DNA of 64,000 nt from Hofstenia miamia (Eukaryota; Xenacoelomorpha; Acoela; Hofsteniidae), in contig CABFPE010000128.1 of assembly GCA_900660155.1 (NCBI GenBank), forward strand, positions 1,036,344 through 1,100,343. The letters are read 5' to 3'. Below, piece after piece: positions 51,401 through 59,594 of the stretch (the first letter of the stretch is position 1; every line of letters starts with the position of its first letter). Position numbers and translations under genes: made by a program. The notes under the pieces were generated by a model that saw only the letters and a program-made list of their open reading frames with translations, did not search any database and had not been told where the DNA came from.

Positions 51401-51881
51401 ACTTCTTACACAAGACTGAATATTTACGATACATCTAGTAGTTTTAAGAGAAATAACTTAATATAATAAGAAATAAAATAAATTTATGGAAATTTTTAAA
51501 TGTGTAAGTTGCCATTACTTGCACAGATAAAAGCGCTATTAAGTCTATTATAATATATGATTTTACAACGATCCGATAAATTCGAAATAATTGACACGAA
51601 ATATTAGTATTTGAAAGTCAAATACACTAAAAACGATGAATTCCAAAATGACAACCTAAATCATTGATAACATCCAATAGGTGAGCCGATGACATACTTG
51701 AACGTATGGTACGAGGACCTGTCTCAAAGAGGGCACCTGATTTGCCAGTATATGAATTTATCCATCCACCTACACGTTGTGAGGATTCAATTAGCTTAAC
51801 ATCAAACTGTGGAGCAGCTTTAGATAAATAATAAACGGCAGAGAGACCACTTATGCCACCACCCACTACACAAACTCGCAT
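39767..51881 (-). CDS. ppox: Protoporphyrinogen oxidase, five exons
   Basis: The exons are 51881-51656, 49702-49543, 43525-43156, 42842-42560 and 40101-39767, which join in frame to 457 codons (human PPOX is 477 aa). The enzyme oxidises protoporphyrinogen IX to protoporphyrin IX with FAD at the mitochondrial inner membrane, the penultimate step of heme synthesis. The N-terminus MRVCVVGGGISGLSAVYYL has the Rossmann GxGxxG (residues 7-12), with ESSQRVGGWI and FETGPRTIR following. Exon 2 carries ILPINKTDPASRVRYILFN and ATPTG. Exon 3 has FMDPFCRGIFAADCRILSAR and SCFPQLF. Exon 4 has VISTIP and VGFGFLVPS. The last exon has MIGGSWF and GGNYLYGVGIVDAINR, the C-terminal FAD contact. Donors of introns 1 and 3 are weak (GTTGTC, GTTATG). 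The acceptor tttcag lies 3 nt before the ATG. Intron 2 is 6 kb and holds transposons and a gap. Confidence 0.93.
40159..40535. mobile_element. MITE in PPOX intron 4 with 5-bp target duplication TTAAA
   Basis: The 377-bp element has ends GTAGCGTACACAC at the left and the exact inverse complement GTGTGTACGCTAC at the right. It is flanked by the direct repeat TTAAA at 40154-40158 and 40536-40540. Inside, variants of the sub-terminal motif (TACACACAACTTTGTGCACAAC, at 40227 onwards, and ACAACTTTTGTTGTGCGC) recur in both orientations. There is no ORF. The superfamily is uncertain. Confidence 0.75.
40634..41235. mobile_element. Non-autonomous hAT element in PPOX intron 4
   Basis: The 602-bp element starts CATGGACGTACGCAAGG and ends (inverse complement) CAGGGACGTACGCAGGATT. 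A perfect 8-bp target duplication TCTGTTAT lies at 40626-40633 and 41236-41243. No transposase remains. 8-bp duplications and CA-ended inverted repeats define hAT elements. Confidence 0.8.
41334..41515. mobile_element. Short hAT-type MITE in PPOX intron 4 (copy 2 of the 28.7-kb family)
   Basis: The 182-bp element has termini CAGACTTGTCA and TGACAAGTCTG, exact inverse complements over 11 bp, and a perfect 8-bp target duplication CTTGTACT at 41326-41333 and 41516-41523. The interior matches the inverse complement of part of 28687-29027 (CAACGAGC, GCTTGAGC, ATACAACGAGTCCAAAATGAG positions). It is shorter than that copy, so one of the two has lost or gained internal sequence. Confidence 0.8.
42165..42345. 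repeat. Foldback/hairpin element in PPOX intron 4
   Basis: A perfect 20-bp inverted repeat ACACGATAAGTTTTCCCTTA occupies 42284-42303 and 42319-42338 with a 15-nt loop. Two further TTTTCCCTTA copies (about 42186 and 42244) lie to the left. The outer sequence GTTTACTTTTCCCTTATGACT also matches the inverse of the right side with a small gap. This looks like a foldback MITE. I could not define the target duplication. Confidence 0.55.
43690..43752. repeat. (TA)n/(CATA)n microsatellite in PPOX intron 2
   Basis: Alternating ATAC/ATAT units pass into pure TA. No function is indicated. Confidence 0.85.
44357..44897. mobile_element. Pogo-like non-autonomous DNA transposon in PPOX intron 2
   Basis: The 541-bp element starts CAGTAGAATTCGCATATATC and ends in the inverse complement of CAGTAGAATTCGCATTTATC, matching at 19 of 20 positions. 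The Drosophila pogo terminus, as I recall it, also begins CAGTATAATTCGC. The left flank is TA; the right flank is TC, so one copy of the TA duplication has mutated. At least four CATATATCGAC/CCTATATCGAC motifs repeat inside in direct orientation (44418-44535 and about 44830). Frames on both strands (44401-44686) are not recognisable transposase. Confidence 0.65.
45245..45549. repeat. Partial tandem duplication joined by a single N
   Basis: Sequence 45245-45383 is repeated as 45385-45549 with one N at 45384. The second copy is 26 bp longer because its (TA)n run is longer and a TGTAATTCAA string is present. A single N between near-identical blocks suggests two alleles or two reads placed side by side by the assembler. 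Confidence 0.8.
45550..49542. other. PPOX intron 2 remainder with a 153-bp assembly gap
   Basis: I see no exon or element that can be supported. N runs from 48669 to 48821, directly after a G-rich string GGGGCGGGGGGGTT. Open frames across the gap are artefacts. The frames at 46514-46717 and 46951-47145 are unrecognised. Confidence 0.5.
49703..51655. other. PPOX intron 1; nothing else seen
   Basis: AT-rich intronic sequence with small TA tracts near 50236 and 51210. The minus frames 49788-50093 and 51252-51434 are unrecognised. Confidence 0.5.
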
Positions 51882-52152
51882 ACCCTGAAATAAAAACTAA
51901 CATCTTTAAAAAATTATTAATGCAAATGCTATACAATTTGGAGTAAGTCTATACCAAAACAAAATAAACAATGGCAATGTTCCTAAATTAACTTTATCCA
52001 TTGAACGAAACAAATGAAATGCATGTATATTTTTAACCAACTGAAAAATATCGTAGATATTTTTTGATATCAACTAAAAATGTGCATTAAATCTAATTAG
52101 AAGTCAATTTAAAAAATGAAATGAAGAATTTTGTACTACACGTATGGATATA

Positions 52153-53441
52153 CAGGGTGTTTGAGCAAATTTTACAAAATTGGTCATCATTTTTTGAATT
52201 ACATTACAACATTTGACAAAACCCTATAATCCAAAATGATTTTAATGACAAATATATAACACACATAGAGACATTATTATTTGATGTGTCCTCCATTATT
52301 ATCAATTGCGGCTTCAATACGGCGTTGGAAAGATTTGCAAGCATCAATGAGGAAAAGGTCTGACATTGCCCACTCATTCTTAATAGCAGTCTTCAGAGAC
52401 TTTATGTTGGGATGAGGAGTCTTGTTAGTCGCCTTTTCCAAGACGCCCCACACAGTGAAATCTAACAGGTTCAAGTCGGGGCTGGAGGGCGGCCAAAATC
52501 AGCACCCCAGAAGTCAGCAAAATTGTTTTTGCCGAACTTCTGCGCCTTCTTTGCTGTGTGGCATGGTGCACAATCCTGGGTCAATACATAGTTTCCCGCT
52601 GGATAGTGGGTCTTCAGCCACGGCAATACATGGTACCTCAGCACTTTGTACTATGCATCAGCCCCCACACTTTCTCCAGGTTGAAAAAGTAGGGGGTAGG
52701 GGGGCATCTTCTTGCCGTCAGAGGCTACGACACCCAGGATCATGATCTGAGCTGCATTCTTTGTGTGGGATTGTGCCAACAACTTCTTCTATTGACTTTG
52801 TGAGGAACCAGTCATTTCGCCTGTTGACAACAGCATCTACGGTGAAGATTTTCTCACCAGAAAATGCTTTGACAGTGCCACCTCGATTCCTGAGATATTT
52901 TATGACTTTTTTGCACCTTACCAGTCTCTTTGACTTCAAAGACTCAGTCAGTAGGTGCCTTTGGGTCCTAAAAAATGGTTTTGTAACCCAGATCCTTCGT
53001 GCAGCCAATTGAACTGTGCTGGACTGCAAATTCATCTCTTTCGCCATTTTTCTCAGAGACTTCATAGGCTCCTCTGTTATCTTGGTCTGAAGAGCATCCA
53101 AAAAGTTTGGAGTCCTCTTTTTGTTCTTTCCTCCACTGCCACACTTCCTAATGGTTCCTTTTCCACTAGCCACAGTATTCCTTACATTATAAACCGTCTT
53201 CAAAGAGACGCCAACTACAGCACAGATCTCTCTTGGAGCAACTTTGGCAAGCAATAGGTCTGCCACCTTTTCCCGTCTTCTCTACTGTGGAGTCATTTTA
53301 GCTTTGATTGAAATGAAACTGTCCAATTTTATAGCCAAGAGAATAAGGTTTTAGAAAATATAACTTTGACAACAATGCATTAATCCATTGCTAGTTTGTT
53401 TCTGTCATGAAAGTAGTTGTAAAATTCGCTCAAACACCCTG
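52153..53441 (-). mobile_element. Tc1/mariner-superfamily transposon, ends intact, transposase dead
   Basis: The 1289-bp element is bounded by 25-bp terminal inverted repeats CAGGGTGTTTGAGCRAATTT with one mismatch (A at the left, G at the right) and flanked by TA on both sides. It lies between the 3' end of CEP76 and the start of PPOX, and removing it would bring them to within about 950 bp. The size and TA target fit the mariner group. Confidence 0.93.
52277..53296 (-). pseudogene. Mariner-type transposase pseudogene
   Basis: Starting at the ATG at 53296 (MTPQ, then a stop at codon 5), the frame RRREKVADLLLAKV and ICAVVGVSLKTVYNV is the N-terminal helix-turn-helix DNA-binding region. Next comes IFTVDAVVNRRNDWF with the first catalytic Asp. 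A frameshift near 52755 moves the reading into VVASDGKKMPPYFF, and later frames give QDCAPCHTA (second Asp) and WPPSSPDLNLLDFTVWG (third Asp), ending NNGGHIK at 52277. The two later aspartates are about 32 residues apart by my count. At least two frameshifts and two stops make it inactive. Confidence 0.85.
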
Positions 53442-54128
53442 TATATAAATCTTTTTTTGAATAACACAGATAAATGAATGTATAAGAATACTTAAATACA
53501 TATTTACGTATATTTTACAATAAAAATCTTCAATATTTGGAAAAATGTAAAGTGTATAGATATTTTACCAAATGGTGCTGATGTTGTGAAAGTGCGTAAA
53601 TAAATTTGCGACCAGTATTCACTAACAAACTTAAAATTAAATAGTATATATAAAATTGAATTGAATTAGAAAATCAACATCCAAATTTACAAATAAGAGT
53701 AAAATCATAAAATTTTATTTATAAAAAACGTTTTTGCTTGGAATTTAGTAATTAAATGTATTTTAAAAATCACTATTTAAATTTAACATTGAAATTTAAC
53801 TGTAATCAATACGATCATCGACGTTAAGGATTTGTTAAATTTGAATAAGTATAACTTGAAACTGGTTTCTAAGTTTAAACTTTTACTGTTTGATAAGGTT
53901 TTTAAAATACGTAAATTAATTTTCAAAAGTGCTACATAATTCAAATTTTTCATAATCCAAACAACTAGTTAGTGCAAGAAATATTTTGTAAAGTTATATA
54001 ACAAATGAAAAGCATTGGAGGAAAAAAATATAAAAGTTTGTCAAAAATTAATACAATTCTTTGAAGTAAAAACAAGAAAATTTATTAACAATTATTTGTA
54101 CAAATTTACAAAATATATACATACAATT
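53442..54128. other. CEP76 3' flank
   Basis: AT-rich and gene-free. An AATAAA on the minus strand (54086-54081) lies about 45 nt after the CEP76 stop and is the likely poly(A) signal. Confidence 0.5.
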
Positions 54129-57100
54129 TTAAGGAATTGCTCGATATTTGCAAGAGAACATTAACCACACAGCAAGGGCTTGTTCTGGGTACTTGAAAAC
54201 CTTCACTCGAACAGCAAACCTAACAGAGTCACCTCTGCAAGCAATGATCTCTTCACAAGCTGACAACTTCATGCACGCAGAAAAGGCACGTTGAGCACAC
54301 ATGTGGTTAAGTTGCAACGGAAATGCTTTAAATGTTTCTCCATCAGGAACATATGCACGAACAGCTTGTTGAAAATGATCTCCAGGGATTGGAATGCCAT
54401 ATAGACGCTCTAACTCATATCCTGATAAAGCGGGCGTGAGTAAATGCGATAAACGGTGATCCCAAAAGGTAGAAAGTTTTCGTGAACGACGCCAATCGCT
54501 CAGAATATTTGACAAGTCATTTTCCAATCTTTTTTCTAAACTGTCTATTTCTATTGTATTGGCAACAAGCAATGGACAATTTGGCCAGGAAATATTTGTG
54601 ATAACTTCGGAATCCATGGATTTCCATTTTGTACTGTCGTTGAGATTAAAATCACATATGGTCACGGAATCCGTTGCTTGACAATTGGCGTAAAAGGAAT
54701 TGTGGTTAAAAACGCATCCTACAGAGCGATATGGATGTTGAGGAGGAGTGTGGGGTTCGTGAGGAAAAACATGCCCAGTTAACGGTTCCCAAAAAGTAGC
54801 CCTTCCATCAAGTGCTAATGTGAGAACCCAGTAATGGGGTTCCCCTTGGCCACGGCGACCAATACACACCCAAGCTCGCAATCCTAAACCTAAAAATAAG
54901 CTTGCTAATAGAAGACTATGACTTCCAAGAGAGCCGCAATGTCCAGAAAGAATGGAATGTAAACTTCTCCAACGATCACTATTAGAAGAATCAGGCCCTT
55001 TTTTCGTTTCAAAAGGTATAAGAGAAACAAATCTAGCAGCATAGGAAGCGGATTCTATCAATCGAGAAGCTAAAGGAGTGACAAAACAACACACTAGGCG
55101 TGATATCCCAGTTTCATCTTGACCGAATATTTTGACAAACCTAGCTGAATGGTTAGCGCGAATTGCCAAGAAGTCTTGCCACCATCGTCGTGTGTAAATT
55201 AATAACCGCCGGCTTTTTTCACCATTCCGTGATTTTTCCAAATCTATCTGGATATTTACGACATCAACTAAATATAACAATAAATTACACTAAATTACTA
55301 TAGTACAATAGCAAAAATGATTTAAAAAAGTTGGGAAATTAAAAAACAATTGCTCCTCAAAGATTAACAAATTCATAATCAACATTCAAATTTATCGACC
55401 ATAAACACAAGAAATTTTATGGCAGAAACAACATAGAGTGCACTTTCGATGAAATTACCATCTAGTGTGTTGTTAAACTTTAATTATTTGAAAAAAATCA
55501 AAAGTTTTCTATGAGTATTGTGAAGTATTTGGAGTAGTTAGGCTATCAAAATAGTTTAGTATAGATATTTAAGTCATCGTATGACACATCTTCCTATGAA
55601 AAATAGTGTTTAATTAGCAAAAATCAAAATGATTATAAAATAATTCTTATTTATAAATGTGCAAATTTAGTAATTTATTTATAAGAAACATTTCGCTTAA
55701 CCTTAAACAACCTGGGGACTTTGAAAAATGTTTATGATCCTATAAAAAAGTTTTAAACGCTTATAGCTCCAAAACTATTAATAGTGTGCTCAATCTGAAA
55801 GCACCACATGATAGAGAAGAGTCTCTTTCTTTTTCGCTTTAAATCTGCGAGCCGTCCATGTCCCATCGAGGAGTGCCCCACGACCCCTGACTTTGCGGAC
55901 GGTACGGCTTAATCGGTTTGAATACATTGACTCAAAACCTTTTAAATGCATGAACACTAGGTATAGAGAGAATTTAAATCCTTTTCGGAAATTCGAAATT
56001 TTAAAAAAACTTGTTAATTTTTTCAACAAACTCTGCCACAGCAATAAGCTTTAATATAAATTTTCAACATTGCACTAAAGCATGTTCCCCAATAGACCTA
56101 CCTACACATGCCACAAGATTGTGAAATTTAGAAATAGGCTTGGAGAAAATGCTTTGTAAATGTGGAAAAACGGTTTGTCCTTTAAAAAGGACGCCAGACT
56201 GTTTAAGGTTAAACAGTAATTATAAGGTTGAGCCATTGAAAGACTAAATGAGTAAAGTGCTTATGCAGAAATTGAAGCGATTACTAAAAAAAATGAATTT
56301 ATACTAGAAAAATTAAGTAAAAAATTACTCAGTATTTTAACTTAAACTTCTATATTTTAAGGTCCAAGTGAGTGGCGTTTCGCATTATAAAGTTATACCT
56401 GAAAGTGTTTCATGAAGACGAGGAATTATTTCCAAAGTGATATTTAGCACACCTGCAGGTACACCAGATTCATCAGATGACAACTCAATAGAAAACGATT
56501 CTGAGGACGAAGGACAAGCTAAAACACTTCGCCAATCAATACTGGCGCTTCCAAGTGCACAACTATCTCCACGTGTGCTTCTTTTTACTACCACAAGATG
56601 AATGCGATCATTTAATGACAAAAGAGACTTGGAATCTAAGATTCGAACACCTGAAGTGCTATTAGGTTGCATATCCAAGAGAAAAGCTTCATCGAAATTT
56701 GGTTCAACTGTTCCAAGTACAGATTCTGAATTAAAGCGCTGTCCAAGGAATGAAACAGATATACAAAAAGTCGAATCAAATTCATCTGCAGTTAGCTGAT
56801 CCAAAAACGCCCTACCACCTGCCACTCGCATAAGGATATAGCGGTGATTGTGCAGTATATTCTCCTAAATAATATAAATAAAACTACAATAAATAAAATG
56901 AATTATGGAGTTATTATAACTTGTGAATCAAATTGAATAACTGATTTCTTCATCAATTGAACTCACTTCCCAATAAGTTATCTTGACTCAAAATCATTGA
57001 GCATTTTACTGCATTTACAAAGGTCGACCATATGCAACATTTCATTGTCCAATTATTGAATGAACATATAATCAAAGACGCTCGATCGACCATAGACATT

Positions 57101-58092
57101 TTGAAGTTGTTGAACATTACAAATACGATAGGTTCTTTCCAAGAACTCGAAAACCAAATTATTTTCTTCAAGATTAGATTTAATAAATCAACGAGCTAAC
57201 AATTCAAATACAGAACCATATGAAAATGCTTAACGGCATTGCTAAAAAACAAATCAGGAAATATATTGTGAAAAATAATTTTTCAAAAAAATTAACGAGG
57301 ATTTAAGTATAAAAAATGGAAGCTCTGCATGTTTGAGAGGACAAATTTAAACCTGTTATATAAAGGATGGTTCATATAGGTTCGCTACATTCCAATTTAA
57401 TGCAAATTTTTTCAATGATATATTTGGAATAAAAAAATATTTGTCAGTTATTTGTTATACATTAAAAATCCTGATTTCTGAAATAATTGTTTAATGATTA
57501 CGTGGTCTCATATCAAATGTTCATGGAAATATACGAAAAACACTCGCCAATAAATGAAGGAATGCTATTTGACTATTCACAATCAGACTCAAAAAAGCTG
57601 TCGAAACAAGAATATCAAAAATACACCAAACTAATAATTATAAGGTGACATAAGTTATCCCACTTTAAGAGACATTGGTAAAAATATTATAAGAATCTTG
57701 GTCTTAATTGTAAATATCAAACCCCTATTGTTTGTATCAATAAAATAAACATTAAATAGTGTATGTGATGAAGGTGTTCAGGTATTGAGCTCAAATTATG
57801 CATATAAGATGCCACTTACCCTTGATTCATTTTTTGGGATACTAAAAGGTTTTTTTTCTTGTTTAGATTGAGAAGGCGGTTTGGTTGTCTTTTTCCAGTC
57901 CAATACCTCAAACATTTCCTCGATAATTCCGCTCTCTTGTAAACGAAATCGAAGTTCTTCAGTTGATAAATCTTGACCGAATTGTCCATTAACTACAGCT
58001 TGTTCGATTTTTGATGTCAAATCACTGTTTTGCAATTGTTTATGCAAAGCTGATTTCAATTCACGAATACTTTCTGGGCTAATATGCGACAT
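54129..58092 (-). CDS. cep76: Centrosomal protein of 76 kDa, three exons
   Basis: The exons 58092-57820, 56864-56399 and 55267-54129 join in frame to 625 codons (human CEP76 is 659 aa). CEP76 is a centriolar protein that restrains centriole re-duplication and is linked to cilia. Residues 1-91 hold the N-terminal helical region (SPESIRELKSALHKQL, STEELRFRLQESG, IIEEMFEVLDW), which matches the family start. Residues 92-246 have the C2-like domain (MRVAGGRAFLDQL, LGTVEPNFDEAFLLDM, DRIHLVVVKR). Residues 247-625 include the transglutaminase-like region (LLASLFLGLGLRAWVCIG about 364-383, GEPHYWVLTLA) and the C-terminus. Exon junctions are AGG|GTAAGT and TCAG|GTATAA with acceptors tatttag and atatttag. 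An acceptor cattttag lies 5 nt before the ATG. It is complete, with no damage seen. Confidence 0.9.
55701..56208. mobile_element. TTAA-flanked (piggyBac-type) MITE in CEP76 intron 2
   Basis: The 508-bp element starts CCTTAAACAACCTGGGGAC and its other end, inverted, reads CCTTAAACAGTCTGGCGTC. Both ends are flanked by TTAA (55697-55700 and 56209-56212), the target of piggyBac elements, which also start with CC. The minus frame inside (56044-55790) is not recognisable as transposase. Confidence 0.7.
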
Positions 58093-58305
58093 TACAACTA
58101 AAATGGGCGTTAATTAACTACTAAATACTAACGAACACTAACTTTCACACCAAAAGCATTTGTAAACTACACGAAAAATGACAAGACGTTATACGATCAA
58201 ACAAATAATTGTAGTAGGAAGGTATATTAAATGACGCTATAGATAAGTCAATATTGAAATATTATAAATATTAGCACAATAAGCACAATAGCATAGCATG
58301 ACGGC
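58093..58305. promoter_or_regulatory. Short divergent intergenic region, CEP76 / 7TM receptor
   Basis: The ATG codons of the two divergent genes are 213 bp apart, so this must hold start signals for both, or a 5' exon must lie elsewhere. On the minus strand a splice-acceptor-like string (cgcccattttag, AG ending at 58098) sits 5 nt before the CEP76 ATG. No TATA box or CpG-rich core is evident. The space is small for a normal 5' intron plus a promoter. Confidence 0.4.
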
Positions 58306-59310
58306 ATGGCGCTTATATTCTTTAAATATTGTCCACAACTTCATGATTTCAACAGCAAAAATAACACAATTACCATAATTGATACAGCAATTTTACTTTG
58401 GTATGTGCTGACAGCTTTAAGTAGTCCCTTAAATATCTCATTTTTGCTTCTTTACATTATTGGCAGCTGGAGAACAGGATATATGCATATTAAATACTTA
58501 GTTGTCACTATATTCTCATTAAGTGGCATTGCAGCATTTTCTTCTTTATTAACAACAGTGATGATCGTTACAGAATCATATAAAAAAGATTTCTTTGCGA
58601 TGGTTACAATTCTACTGCTTGGGACATTTCAGGCTCTATGCTTATGTGTCATGCTTTTGATTGCCTTGAATCGAATGTATGGCATTGGAAGAGGAGAATT
58701 TGGTATAGATTACAGACAGATATTTACTAAAACAAAATTGTTTATTATCTTCTTATTGGGGCCGATAATCATTTTCGGGCTAACATTCGCTAATAGTGCA
58801 TCTGTATATACAATTGGCGCAATAGGCCTTAAATGTGAGCTCACTCTTTATAGTAACACCAGCTTTATAAATAAGACTAGACTTAGAATTTTCAGCACAA
58901 TAGGAGCAACATTTGATATCATTTATTTATTTGCAATGATTTGTATGCATATTAGAATTTTCCTAAAATATAGGAAGAGATCACAAAGCGAATATGAAAA
59001 TAGAGTCGAAGGAAAAAGAGGATTCAGGAAGGCACTTGAAAGTATTTTAATTAAGTACATTTTCTTCCTATTCTTTGTTTTTGGTACTGTTTCTTTAAAG
59101 TTAACCGCAAATTATATGGGAGCTAAATTTAGGACTAAAAGGTTTTACAAACATACCTTTGCCATTTTCAATTTGGAAATGTACAGTTTTATAATAAGCG
59201 CTGGATTTATCACAGTACTTCCCATTTGGCTCTACTTTACAAACAAGCACATTCAAGAACAAATCAAGAACTCCATATTTGTAATTAAACTGCATTTACA
59301 AAGACTTTAA
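58306..59310 (+). CDS. Orphan seven-transmembrane receptor, single exon
   Basis: This is an intact 334-codon frame with seven hydrophobic segments at about residues 28-53, 62-87, 95-121, 143-162, 195-220, 247-268 and 288-312. After TM3 comes NRMYGI where rhodopsin-like receptors have DRY, and a basic third intracellular loop (KYRKRSQSEYENR) precedes TM6. TM7 has LPIWLYFTNKHI in the place of the NPxxY-helix 8 region, without the NPxxY motif. There is no long N-terminal domain and no signal peptide. This layout is like lineage-specific rhodopsin-type or chemosensory receptors of invertebrates. The ligand is unknown. It is divergent from CEP76. An out-of-frame ATG lies 8 nt upstream (58298). Confidence 0.8.
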   Translation: MALIFFKYCPQLHDFNSKNNTITIIDTAILLWYVLTALSSPLNISFLLLYIIGSWRTGYMHIKYLVVTIFSLSGIAAFSSLLTTVMIVTESYKKDFFAMVTILLLGTFQALCLCVMLLIALNRMYGIGRGEFGIDYRQIFTKTKLFIIFLLGPIIIFGLTFANSASVYTIGAIGLKCELTLYSNTSFINKTRLRIFSTIGATFDIIYLFAMICMHIRIFLKYRKRSQSEYENRVEGKRGFRKALESILIKYIFFLFFVFGTVSLKLTANYMGAKFRTKRFYKHTFAIFNLEMYSFIISAGFITVLPIWLYFTNKHIQEQIKNSIFVIKLHLQRL

Positions 59311-59594
59311 GCTTAAATAATGGATTTAGAGATGTATTCAAACAATAAAAATTCATTCGTTTTCTGATGTTGACATAAAAATGCATGCAAAAAAGTATGA
59401 AATAGGGTTGTCTCAAACCCATGCTCCAATAGCAATTTATTGTATTAATTGTACTATGCATATCGGATTTGAAATCCCAAGCCAGAAAAAGGCGCAAAAA
59501 TTTTGTACATGAATAGCAGTATAGAATTCGAAGGTTCGTGTAAGAAATTTAGTTCAATAGCATAGCTATATTTTCTAGGAAAGGGTTCCCCAAT

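Noticed and set aside
52422..53257. Plus-strand ORFs over the mariner element
   Set aside because: They are antisense shadows of the transposase pseudogene.
56602..56799. Plus-strand ORF over CEP76 exon 2
   Set aside because: Antisense shadow of a confidently identified exon.
59101..59295. Minus-strand ORF over the receptor gene
   Set aside because: Antisense shadow of the intact 334-codon frame.
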